Below the pieces are notes generated by a model. It was not told the DNA's origin. It saw only the letters and a program-made list of their open reading frames with translations, and searched no databases. Positions 27,392 through 34,686 of a stretch of DNA of 36,441 nt are shown in pieces; the stretch's first letter is position 1; each line of letters begins with the position of its first letter. Position numbers and translations under genes: made by a program. Origin of the DNA: an uncultured Bacteroidales bacterium (GTDB lineage Bacteria > Bacteroidota > Bacteroidia > Bacteroidales > P3); NCBI GenBank assembly GCA_937915785.1, contig CALGGY010000010.1, positions 1-36,441 of the forward strand. The letters are read 5' to 3'.

Positions 27392-28492
27392 TCACACATT
27401 GAACCTGAAATGCATTATGTCGCCGTCCTGAACAACATAATCCTTTCCTTCCACAGCAATTTTGCCGAGCTCACGGCATTTGGCCTCGGAGCCGAGACTC
27501 ACGTAGTCGTCGTATTTTATCACCTCGGCGCGGATGAAACCTTTTTCAAAATCGCTGTGGATTATTCCGGCGGTTTGCGGTGCTTTCATACCTTTGCGGA
27601 AAGTCCAAGCACGCACCTCCTTGGGTCCGGCAGTGAGGAACGTTTGGAGGTTCAGCAGTTTGTAGGCGGCCTTTATCAGGCGGTTCACACCCGACTCTTT
27701 CAGTCCGAGGTCTTCGAGGAACATCTGTTTTTCCTCGTACGAGTCGAGCTCGGCAATGTCGGCCTCAATGCCGGCGCCAATAACCAGCACCTCGGCATTT
27801 TCGTCTTTTACCGCCTCTTTCACTGCCTCGACGTAGGCGTTGCCGCCAACCACCGACTTTTCATCCACGTTGCACACATAGAGTATCGGCTTGGCAGTGA
27901 GCAACATAAGGTCGCGGGCGGCTTCATTCTGTGCCTCGTCGAGCTGTACGGTGCGTGCCGAATGGCCTTGAAGAAGGGACTCGCGGTAGAGCGTCATCAC
28001 CTCCACCAGTTTCTTGGCCTTGGCGTCGCCGCCGGTCTTGGCTTTCTTCTCCTCTTTGGCAAAACGGTTTTCGATTGTTTCAAGATCCTTCAGCTGAAGC
28101 TCAACGTCGATGGTTTCTTTGTCGCGCACCGGGTCCACACTGCCGTCAACGTGCGTGATGTTGTCGTCGTCGAAACAGCGCAGCACATGAATGATGGCGT
28201 CGGTTTCGCGGATGTTCGAAAGAAACTTGTTGCCCAGCCCCTCGCCTTTGCTGGCTCCGCGCACAAGCCCGGCAATGTCCACAATCTCCACTGTGGCAGG
28301 AACGATACTTTGAGGATTGACAAGCTCCACAAGCTTGTTCACACGCTCATCCGGAACGGTTATCACCCCAACATTCGGCTCTATGGTGCAGAACGGGAAA
28401 TTGGCCGACTGTGCCTTTGCGTTACTCAAACAATTGAACAATGTTGATTTACCTACGTTGGGCAAACCCACTATACCACATTGTAATCCCAT
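27392..28492 (-). CDS. ychF: Ribosome-binding ATPase YchF/OLA1
   Basis: The 366-residue protein is the Obg-family P-loop protein YchF, which binds ribosomes and hydrolyses ATP. It has G1 GLPNVGKSTLFNCLSN, G3 DIAGLVRGASKGEGLGNKFL and the G4 variant NVDE (in place of NKxD), which explains its ATP preference. A helical coiled-coil domain covers about residues 125-200, and the C-terminal TGS domain (FLTAGPKEVRAWTFRKGMKAPQTAG and FIRAEVIKYDDYV) ends in VVQDGDIMHFRFNV. Length is typical. It leads the minus-strand run, with a -7 box 45 bp upstream, and is 105 bp before porW/sprE. Confidence 0.97.
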   Translation of the reverse strand: MGLQCGIVGLPNVGKSTLFNCLSNAKAQSANFPFCTIEPNVGVITVPDERVNKLVELVNPQSIVPATVEIVDIAGLVRGASKGEGLGNKFLSNIRETDAIIHVLRCFDDDNITHVDGSVDPVRDKETIDVELQLKDLETIENRFAKEEKKAKTGGDAKAKKLVEVMTLYRESLLQGHSARTVQLDEAQNEAARDLMLLTAKPILYVCNVDEKSVVGGNAYVEAVKEAVKDENAEVLVIGAGIEADIAELDSYEEKQMFLEDLGLKESGVNRLIKAAYKLLNLQTFLTAGPKEVRAWTFRKGMKAPQTAGIIHSDFEKGFIRAEVIKYDDYVSLGSEAKCRELGKIAVEGKDYVVQDGDIMHFRFNV

Positions 28493-28536
28493 ATTTTACA
28501 ATAAATTATATATGTTTGTACGATTCGTTATTTACT

Positions 28537-28545
28537 GCAAAGATA
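28537..28545 (-). promoter_or_regulatory. -7 box for ychF
   Basis: The minus strand reads TATCTTTGC, 45-53 bp upstream of the ychF ATG. No consensus -33 TTTG is found at the usual distance. Confidence 0.65.
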
Positions 28546-28617
28546 CTATTTTTTTGCGACATTTTTAGACATTTACATCTTTGATTGAAAAAAAATAGAA
28601 AAAAAAACAAAAAACAT

Positions 28618-28649
28618 TTTGTCAGAATAAAAAAAAGTTGTAACTTTGC
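28618..28649 (+). promoter_or_regulatory. Consensus promoter of the small peptide gene
   Basis: TTTG (28618-28621), a 19-bp spacer and TAACTTTGC (28641-28649) give one of the best sigma-ABfr matches in the window. Transcription would start near 28656, 136 nt before the peptide's ATG. Confidence 0.8.
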
Positions 28650-28658
28650 AAAGTGTTA

Positions 28659-28732
28659 AGCGGACAAAAAAGATGCAAAAAGAATACATATCTGCCTATA
28701 GGACAATGTAATGCATCATCTTTTGCCACGCT
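28659..28732 (+). ncRNA. Foldable 5' leader of the small peptide gene
   Basis: AGCG (28659-28662) pairs with CGCT (28729-28732), and AAAAGATG (28668-28675) pairs with CATCTTTT (28717-28724), forming an interrupted long hairpin that begins within a few bases of the predicted transcription start. ATGCA and TGCAT words at the inner ends allow an alternative register. It could be a regulatory leader, a stability hairpin or an independent small RNA; I recognise no known riboswitch class. Confidence 0.5.
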
Positions 28733-28791
28733 CTAAAAAACAAAAAAACTGAAAATAAACATTATATCGAACAAATAAATCATAAAAACTG

Positions 28792-28956
28792 ATGAATAAA
28801 AAAAATTATCTGAAAGCATCTGTTGAAGTAATCGAATTCCGTGCTGAAAAAGGCTTCGCCGCATCTGCCGACACCGAAGCATTCACCGATGGTGGCGGCA
28901 TCAACCTCGACAACGCATCCAACAATTCTGACGATCCTATCAACTGGGGATTCTAA
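28792..28956 (+). CDS. Stand-alone 54-residue acidic peptide, unknown function
   Basis: The ORF is ATG to TAA and encodes 54 residues: an N-terminal NKKNYLKASVEVIEFRAEKG, then GFAASADTEAFTDGGGINLD and an Asn/Asp-rich end PINWGF. It has no TM helix or signal peptide. The N-terminal pattern (basic start, K-x-S-V-E-V-I-E, then AAS) resembles very short uncharacterised Bacteroidota proteins of the KPSxEVIEL type. That is from memory, not a search. Support for being real comes from its isolation: a consensus promoter, a structured leader, a terminator 35 bp after the stop, and no competing frame on either strand. A Gly-Gly-Gly in the middle could suggest processing, but there is no peptidase or exporter nearby. 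Confidence 0.72.
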   Translation: MNKKNYLKASVEVIEFRAEKGFAASADTEAFTDGGGINLDNASNNSDDPINWGF

Positions 28957-28990
28957 TTCTCGTTTGTAGGTTTCTAAACAAAACAAATAT

Positions 28991-29029
28991 AAAAACACTC
29001 AGAAAGTGATTTTTCTGAGGTGTTTTTTT
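28991..29029 (+). terminator. Intrinsic terminator of the small peptide gene
   Basis: AACACTCAGAAA pairs with TTTCTGAGGTGTT (12 bp with one bulged G), followed by seven T. It isolates the peptide gene from the helicase downstream. Confidence 0.85.
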
Positions 29030-29089
29030 GTTGCCTGAAGTTTACAGTAAACCACGTCCTAACAAACACACTCAAACCACTAATTGCCA

Positions 29090-30871
29090 ATGAATTTCGA
29101 AGAACTCGGCATAGAAGATCGCCTGCTACGGGCCATCACCGAAATGGGCTTTGAAAAACCTATGCCCGTGCAGGAACAGGTGCTGCCGCTGCTGCTTACC
29201 CACGAAACCGACCTTGTGGCCCTTGCCCAGACAGGCACCGGCAAAACCGCCGCTTTCGGACTGCCGGCCATACAGCGGCTCGACCTCCAATCCCCTGCCA
29301 CCGAAGTGCTGATACTCTCCCCCACCCGCGAGCTATGCCTGCAAATTGCCAAAGACCTCAAGCAGTACTCCAAATACGTCGACGGCTGCAGCGTGGTGGC
29401 CGTGTACGGCGGCGCCAGCATCGACGTGCAGAAAAAGGAAGTGCAGAAAGGGGCTAAAATAATAGTGGCCACACCGGGACGCATACACGACATGGTGCGC
29501 CGACGCTTTGTGGACCTCTCGCAGGTGAAAGTAACGGTGCTCGACGAAGCCGACGAAATGCTCGACATGGGCTTTAAGGACGACCTCGACGCCATCCTCG
29601 AACAAACCCCCGACACCAAAAACACATGGCTTTTCTCCGCCACCATGCCCGACGAGGTGGCACGCATTGCCAAAGGCTACATGAACAACCCACAGGAGAT
29701 AACCGTTGGCACACGCAACTCCGGCGCGCAAAACGTAAAGCACTGCTACTACCTTGTTCAAGCCAAGGACCGCTACCTCGCACTGAAACGCATTGCCGAC
29801 TACAACCCCAACATCTACGCCATCATCTTTTGCCGCACCCGCACCGAAACGCAGGAGGTGGCCACCGCCCTTATCCGCGACGGATACAACGCCGACGCAC
29901 TGCACGGTGACCTCTCGCAACCTCAACGCGACCATGTGATGAACCGCTTCCGCTGCAAAAACCTGCAGATGCTTGTAGCCACCGACGTGGCGGCACGCGG
30001 CCTCGACGTGAGCAACCTCACACACGTCATCAACTACAACCTGCCCGACGAAATTGAGGTGTACACACACCGCAGCGGTCGCACCGGCAGAGCCGACAAA
30101 ACGGGCATCTCCATAGCCATTGTGAATCTTCGCGAAAAGCACAAGATAAAAAAGATTGAGGCCATCATTAAAAAGAAATTCGAACAGCTGCCCATACCCA
30201 CAGGCATGGAGGTGTGCCAAAAGCAGTTTTTCAACATGATACACCGCGTGGAACACGTCGACGTGAACTACGACGAGATAAATCCGTTCATCGGCGAGGT
30301 GGTGAAACAGCTGGAGTGGATGGACAAGGAGGAACTGATACGACGCTTTGTGTCCATCGAGTTCAACCGCTTTTTAGAATACTACCGCAACGCCCCCGAC
30401 CTCAACGTAAAGGAAAAAGAGGAGCGCAAGGCCATCGAAAAGAAAGCCAAAAGCACCGTGCACGACGACAGCGGCATGGCACGCCTTATCATAAACCTCG
30501 GCTACAAGGACAAAATACAGCCCCAACGCCTGATAGGAATGATAAACGACCGCTGCCGCGACACCAAGATAAAAATCGGCAAAATCGACATCTCGGAACT
30601 TTTTACCTACATCGACGTGGACGGCAACTACGCCAACGACATAATAGAGGCTTTCCACGGCGAGAGCTACCGCGGACGCCCGCTGATAGTGCAGGCCGCA
30701 AAAAGCAAACGCAAGGACAAGGACGAACGCCGCCGCGAAGAAAAAGAATTCCGCAAACAGCGCAACGAACACCAGCAACGCAACAGCCACGACGACTATC
30801 CGCGCTCCCACAAAAAAGACAAAAAACGCCCCGACGAACGTAGCCGCGGCGACAGAAAAAAACACCGCTGA
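29090..30871 (+). CDS. DEAD-box ATP-dependent RNA helicase (DeaD/CshA type)
   Basis: The 593-residue protein unwinds RNA duplexes and probably acts in ribosome assembly, RNA decay or cold adaptation. In order: Q-motif region KPMPVQEQ, motif I AQTGTGKT (residues 46-53), PTRELCLQIA, ATPGRI, DEAD (152-155), FSATMP, then the second RecA domain with IIFCRTRTET, ATDVAARGLDV and HRSGRTGRADKTG. Residues about 460-545 match a DbpA-type RNA-binding domain (GMARLIINLGYKDKIQPQ, ISELFTYIDVDGNYA, YRGRPLIVQAA). The last 50 residues are a highly charged Arg/Lys tail. The ATG at 29090 is chosen over an in-frame TTG at 29084, because MNFEELGI is the usual start. Confidence 0.95.
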   Translation: MNFEELGIEDRLLRAITEMGFEKPMPVQEQVLPLLLTHETDLVALAQTGTGKTAAFGLPAIQRLDLQSPATEVLILSPTRELCLQIAKDLKQYSKYVDGCSVVAVYGGASIDVQKKEVQKGAKIIVATPGRIHDMVRRRFVDLSQVKVTVLDEADEMLDMGFKDDLDAILEQTPDTKNTWLFSATMPDEVARIAKGYMNNPQEITVGTRNSGAQNVKHCYYLVQAKDRYLALKRIADYNPNIYAIIFCRTRTETQEVATALIRDGYNADALHGDLSQPQRDHVMNRFRCKNLQMLVATDVAARGLDVSNLTHVINYNLPDEIEVYTHRSGRTGRADKTGISIAIVNLREKHKIKKIEAIIKKKFEQLPIPTGMEVCQKQFFNMIHRVEHVDVNYDEINPFIGEVVKQLEWMDKEELIRRFVSIEFNRFLEYYRNAPDLNVKEKEERKAIEKKAKSTVHDDSGMARLIINLGYKDKIQPQRLIGMINDRCRDTKIKIGKIDISELFTYIDVDGNYANDIIEAFHGESYRGRPLIVQAAKSKRKDKDERRREEKEFRKQRNEHQQRNSHDDYPRSHKKDKKRPDERSRGDRKKHR

Positions 30872-30914
30872 AAATAAAACCTGCAAAAACCACGCATTAT
30901 CGAAAACTTTTACG

Positions 30915-30923
30915 TATATTTGC
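30915..30923 (+). promoter_or_regulatory. -7 box for glyA
   Basis: TATATTTGC lies 41 bp before the glyA ATG, inside the 92-bp gap after the helicase gene. Confidence 0.65.
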
Positions 30924-30963
30924 ATAACACCAAATTAAAACATAATTATAATAAATATTTGAC

Positions 30964-32244
30964 ATGCAAAGAGATACAGCTATTTTTGACTTGATCAAAA
31001 AAGAAAGAGAACGCCAGACCAAAGGCATAGAGCTTATCGCTTCCGAAAACTTTGTCAGCGAACAGGTGATGGAAGCCATGGGCTCCGTTATGACAAACAA
31101 ATACGCCGAAGGCTATCCCGGAAAACGCTACTACGGCGGTTGCCAGATAGTGGACCAGAGCGAACAGCTGGCCATCGACAGAGTGAAACAGCTCTTCGGC
31201 GCCGAATGGACCAACGTGCAGCCTCACTCTGGAGCCCAGGCCAACATGGCAGTGCTGATGGCCTGCCTGCAACCGGGCGACACCTTCATGGGCCTCGACC
31301 TCAACCACGGCGGACACCTCTCGCACGGCAGCCCCGTGAACTCCTCCGGAATACTCTACCACCCAGTGGCTTACGCCGTCGAGGAAGAAACCGGCACCAT
31401 CAACTACGACAAAATGGAGCAGGTGGCACTGCAAGAACGTCCTAAACTGATAATCGGCGGCGCTTCGGCATACAGCCGCGACTGGGACTGGAAACGTATG
31501 CGTGAGATTGCTGACAAAATCGGTGCCATACTCATGGGCGACATATCGCACCCCGCCGGCCTCATCGCCAAAGGCGAGCTGAACAATGCCGTGGCCTATT
31601 GCCACATCGTTACCACCACCACCCACAAAACCCTCCGCGGACCACGTGGCGGTATGATTATGTTGGGCAAGGATTTCGACAATCCTTGGGGCAAGAAAAC
31701 TCCTAAGGGTGAGATAAAGAAAATGTCGGCGCTGCTCGACTCCGCCGTATTCCCCGGATGCCAGGGCGGCCCGCTGGAACACGTGATTGCTGCCAAAGCT
31801 GTTGCTTTCGGCGAAGCCCTTACCGACGACTACGGCCGTTACATAAAACAAGTCCGCGCCAACGCCAAGACCATGGCTGACGCTTTCGTGGCAAAAGGTT
31901 ACAAAGTTATCTCCAACGGCACCGACAACCACCTCATGCTTATCGACCTCCGCACCAAGTTCCCCGAACTCACCGGTAAAGTGGCCGAAAATACTCTGGT
32001 TAAAGCCGACATCACCATCAACAAAAACATGGTGCCTTTCGACAGCCGCTCGCCTTTCCAGACCTCCGGCATACGCGTGGGAACCCCCGCCATCACCACC
32101 CGCGGACTGAAAGAAGCCGACATGGCCGGCATAGTTGACATGATCGACGCCATACTTTGCGACGTGAACAATGAAGACCTTATAGCAAAGACCCGCAAAC
32201 AGGTGAACGAGATGATGCAAGATCGTCCACTGTTTGCTTGGTAA
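30964..32244 (+). CDS. glyA: Serine hydroxymethyltransferase
   Basis: GlyA is a PLP enzyme that interconverts serine and glycine with tetrahydrofolate, the main source of one-carbon units. The 426-residue protein has IELIASENFVS, the YYGGCQIVDQSE segment, NVQPHSGAQANMAV, DLNHGGHLSHGSPVNSSG, DISHPAGLIA and the PLP-lysine motif TTTTHKTLRGPRGG (Lys222). The C-terminal part has SPFQTSGIRVGTPAITTRG. Length is normal. It has its own promoter and a strong terminator. Confidence 0.97.
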   Translation: MQRDTAIFDLIKKERERQTKGIELIASENFVSEQVMEAMGSVMTNKYAEGYPGKRYYGGCQIVDQSEQLAIDRVKQLFGAEWTNVQPHSGAQANMAVLMACLQPGDTFMGLDLNHGGHLSHGSPVNSSGILYHPVAYAVEEETGTINYDKMEQVALQERPKLIIGGASAYSRDWDWKRMREIADKIGAILMGDISHPAGLIAKGELNNAVAYCHIVTTTTHKTLRGPRGGMIMLGKDFDNPWGKKTPKGEIKKMSALLDSAVFPGCQGGPLEHVIAAKAVAFGEALTDDYGRYIKQVRANAKTMADAFVAKGYKVISNGTDNHLMLIDLRTKFPELTGKVAENTLVKADITINKNMVPFDSRSPFQTSGIRVGTPAITTRGLKEADMAGIVDMIDAILCDVNNEDLIAKTRKQVNEMMQDRPLFAW

Positions 32245-32265
32245 ACATTTTTTTCATATTGATAG

Positions 32266-32299
32266 CGGAAGTCCACAAAAAAGGACTTCCGTTTTTTTT
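32266..32299 (+). terminator. Intrinsic terminator after glyA
   Basis: CGGAAGTCC (32266-32274) pairs perfectly with GGACTTCCG (32283-32291) around an A-rich loop, followed by eight T. Confidence 0.9.
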
Positions 32300-32380
32300 G
32301 CGACTTTGCAAAGCACATTAAAAACACCGTTTGCAGCCACCTGTTACCTAACATATCAAAAAAAACACCGTGTTTTGGCT

Positions 32381-32412
32381 TTTGGATTATCCGAAAAAAA
32401 TCGTATCTTTGC
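32381..32412 (+). promoter_or_regulatory. Consensus promoter of the pRiA4b ORF-3-like gene
   Basis: TTTG (32381-32384), a 19-bp spacer and TATCTTTGC (32404-32412) give a full match. The predicted start near 32419 would leave a leader of only about 14 nt before the ATG at 32433. Confidence 0.8.
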
Positions 32413-32432
32413 AAAATCAAATATAATCGAAT

Positions 32433-33314
32433 ATGGCAAATAAAAAAAATGACGCGAAGTTCGTCTCAGAACTTCTTGATGTTGCAAAAGACCCGGAAAA
32501 ATTCCACACACTTTTGAAAAAAGTAGTAGATGGCGACAAAAATGCAATAGAGCAGCTCCGGTTCTATCTGGAAATTACAGACAAAATGCAACAAGAAAAC
32601 CCCGATGATGCCAACGACAACAGCCCAATGCTTGACAACGAGGATGACGACGCATCTGAAAACTACGAAGAGGACGGCTTGTTTTACATTGGTTCGGAAA
32701 CTCTAAAACACGACGACGTAAAAGAGCTGCACCTGCGCATTAAGTTGAACAATACCGACTTGAAAATTTGGCGAGAACTGAAAGTGCCTTCAAACATAAG
32801 TTTGCCCACCCTTGCCGAAATACTTCTGGATGTGATGGGCTGGACACACGAACACCTGTACCAATTCGTTGTTGGCGACGACGTTTTCAAAACCAGCTAC
32901 GCTTACAACGACTCGAAATCCATGATCGGGTTCGGCCGTGGCCGCTTCCGCGAATACGACATGACAAAATACACCCTCAGCGACCTCAATTTTGAGAAAG
33001 GCAAACGGATACGTTTTGAATACGACTTCGGTGACAGCTGGCAACACGACCTGTGGATAAAAGGCGTACGGGAATACAACAATGGCGAAAAACCAACCAT
33101 AATATGCGTTAAGGGACAAGGCGCGTGCCCACCCGAAAACTGCGGTGGCGTTTGGGGATACAGCGACCTTCTGGAACTGACAAAAAAGAAAAAACTCACC
33201 GCCGACGAAAAAGAGGAACTTGAGGGGTACGACATGCTTGAAGATTTCGACCCCGACTATTTCGACATCGATTTCGCAAATGTTCTTTTGAAAAAGTGGA
33301 ACGGACAACTGTAG
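32433..33314 (+). CDS. Plasmid pRiA4b ORF-3 family protein
   Basis: The 293-residue protein contains a PRiA4_ORF3-type domain from about residue 88: HLRIKLNNTDLKIWRELKVPSNISLPTLAEIL, then MGWTHEHLYQFVVGDDVF, FEYDFGDSWQHDLWIKGV and CPPENCGGVWGYSDLLEL. The family is named after a plasmid ORF and is common on chromosomes. Its function is unknown, although some relatives are described as transposon passenger proteins. The N-terminal 85 residues are a helical and then acidic extension (DNEDDDASENYEEDG) without a recognised domain. No transposase or terminal inverted repeat is near. It converges on the phosphatase gene across a heptanucleotide array. Confidence 0.85.
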   Translation: MANKKNDAKFVSELLDVAKDPEKFHTLLKKVVDGDKNAIEQLRFYLEITDKMQQENPDDANDNSPMLDNEDDDASENYEEDGLFYIGSETLKHDDVKELHLRIKLNNTDLKIWRELKVPSNISLPTLAEILLDVMGWTHEHLYQFVVGDDVFKTSYAYNDSKSMIGFGRGRFREYDMTKYTLSDLNFEKGKRIRFEYDFGDSWQHDLWIKGVREYNNGEKPTIICVKGQGACPPENCGGVWGYSDLLELTKKKKLTADEKEELEGYDMLEDFDPDYFDIDFANVLLKKWNGQL

Positions 33315-33443
33315 ACGGGTTACATCGTTGCAGACTATTGCCATCTACAATGAATAGATAACGGACTCCGCAACAACTTGAAGGGTGGCGGATTTTCAGT
33401 TTGTTTTTTTGGAACTCCTAACCCTCTCCGGCCCCCGCCCAAT

Positions 33444-33485
33444 TACAAACTACTAACTAACTCCTAATTCCTAACTCTCCTCGCC
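33444..33485. repeat. Heptanucleotide array overlapping the phosphatase stop
   Basis: In 7-bp register the plus strand reads TACAAAC, TACTAAC, TAACTCC, TAATTCC, TAACTCT and then a degenerate heptad. On the minus strand these carry TAG repeatedly in rotating frames. The phosphatase stop codon TAG (33466-33464) and its last residues (VRN) are encoded inside the array. The words TAACTCC and TAATTCC are shared with the array at 36187-36277 and, in reverse complement, with the one at 18768-18858. A C-rich stretch (CCGGCCCCCGCCC) precedes it at 33428-33440. Confidence 0.75.
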
Positions 33486-34171
33486 TCCCTCTTGGCTTTT
33501 TTCATCAGTTTTTGGAAACGCTTGTCGGCATGTATGCGTGCCACTGCGGCGGAGGCCACAAGGCGGGCGGCGTCCACATCGCTCTGCCAGTGGTAGCCGG
33601 CAATAACGCGGCTTTGTCCGAACTCGTAGCCGCGGGCAAGTATGGCGTCGGCCTTATCGGGACAAAGCTCCACAAGCAGCAAAGCCGCCACCCAGCCACG
33701 AATGGTGTGCCCCGATGGGTACGAGCCGTCGGTGCGCAACTCGGCCTCGTCGGCGGGATAGATGGTGGGCTCGCCGAAAAAGGCGTAGGGACGTATGCGC
33801 ATATAATGCCGCTTGGGCAGAACACGTGCTTGGTCGGTGCTCAAAATGGCCGTGCAGAGCATACGGTATATGGCTGGGGTTTCCTTTTCTGTGATGGAAA
33901 AACCTACCGGCACGCTATACTCTTCGCAAATTGTCTGCAACCCCCACACGGCATCGCGCAAAGCCATGGCCAGACGGGCACTGTCGGCACGCTGGGCCTT
34001 ACCCCAACGGTACTGCGAAACATCGTAGCGGAAATGCGCCGAAGCGGTGTCGGGTGGAGGTGGAAGGAAATGCACCGAGTTGGGCATCTGTTGAGGCGTA
34101 AGCAGGGGTTCCTGTGCCACTACCAACAAGGGCAAAAGCAAAAGGACGCTTAAAATCAGTCGTTTCATCAT
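33464..34171 (-). CDS. Class A non-specific acid phosphatase (PAP2 superfamily)
   Basis: The 235-residue secreted phosphatase has a signal peptide (MKRLILSVLLLLPLLVVAQ) and the complete three-part PAP2 motif. These parts are K-x6-RP (Lys120 to Arg127-Pro128), PSGH (152-155, with GSYPSGHTIRG matching class A bacterial acid phosphatases) and SR-x5-H-x3-D (Ser187, Arg188, His194, Asp198). It should dephosphorylate organic phosphate monoesters in the periplasm. The last few codons (RVRN and stop) fall in a heptanucleotide array, so the C-terminal end may have been recruited from repeat sequence. The first of two adjacent Met codons is taken as start. Confidence 0.93.
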   Translation of the reverse strand: MMKRLILSVLLLLPLLVVAQEPLLTPQQMPNSVHFLPPPPDTASAHFRYDVSQYRWGKAQRADSARLAMALRDAVWGLQTICEEYSVPVGFSITEKETPAIYRMLCTAILSTDQARVLPKRHYMRIRPYAFFGEPTIYPADEAELRTDGSYPSGHTIRGWVAALLLVELCPDKADAILARGYEFGQSRVIAGYHWQSDVDAARLVASAAVARIHADKRFQKLMKKAKREARRVRN

Positions 34172-34193
34172 TTAAAGTCTTTTTTTCAAAGGT

Positions 34194-34253
34194 TCAAAGT
34201 TACGAAAAATAATCCATTATATCCATTTTTTGACAAAAAAAACGTAAATTTGC
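34194..34253. promoter_or_regulatory. Divergent -7 boxes for the phosphatase and DUF4491 genes
   Basis: The minus strand reads TAACTTTGA (34202-34194), 23 bp before the phosphatase ATG. The plus strand reads TAAATTTGC (34245-34253), giving a leader of about 70 nt for the DUF4491 - miaB operon. Neither has a clear TTTG at the standard distance. Confidence 0.6.
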
Positions 34254-34329
34254 AAAGAAAAACAACCGTGCGCACTATACATAAAACACTACACATCAAC
34301 AAATTACACACTACAGCCCGCCACAAATC

Positions 34330-34686
34330 ATGTACTTCACAGGAATAATAATAGCCCTTGCAACTTTCGTAACCATCGGATTTTGGCATCCCATAGTTGT
34401 AAAAGTGGAATACCGCTGGGGCACACGTCCTTGGACAGTTTTCCTCTTATTAGGCTTGGGAAGCATTGCAGGTGCACTGTTCATCCCCAACACCATACTC
34501 TCGGCAGTATGCGGAGTTTTCGGTGCGTCGGCGCTGTGGGGCATCGGAGAGCTTTTCAAACAAAAACGCCGGGTGGAGAAAGGCTGGTTTCCCATGAACC
34601 CACGTCGCAAAAACGATTATCACGACTTATCAACGCCAACAGCCGACAGCATAACCCAAAGTCCAGAAAAAGAACTGCAACGATGA
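34330..34686 (+). CDS. DUF4491 family membrane protein
   Basis: The 118-residue protein has three hydrophobic segments at about residues 3-24, 35-52 and 56-73, then a basic, polar tail. The pattern (YFTGIIIALATFVTIGFWHP, KVEYRWGTRPWTVFLL, CGVFGASALWGIGELFKQKRRVEKGWFPMNP) matches DUF4491, a small inner-membrane family of Bacteroidota with unknown function. Its TGA overlaps the ATG of miaB by four bases, so the two are translationally coupled. Confidence 0.88.
   Translation: MYFTGIIIALATFVTIGFWHPIVVKVEYRWGTRPWTVFLLLGLGSIAGALFIPNTILSAVCGVFGASALWGIGELFKQKRRVEKGWFPMNPRRKNDYHDLSTPTADSITQSPEKELQR

Noticed and set aside
28659..28732. tRNA or 6S RNA
   Set aside because: There is no cloverleaf, anticodon arm or CCA end, and it is too short for 6S RNA.
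34383..34682. N-terminal extension of MiaB from 34383
   Set aside because: The extension lies in another frame of DUF4491 and lacks family similarity; MTKKIYIETYGCQMN at 34683 is the normal start.
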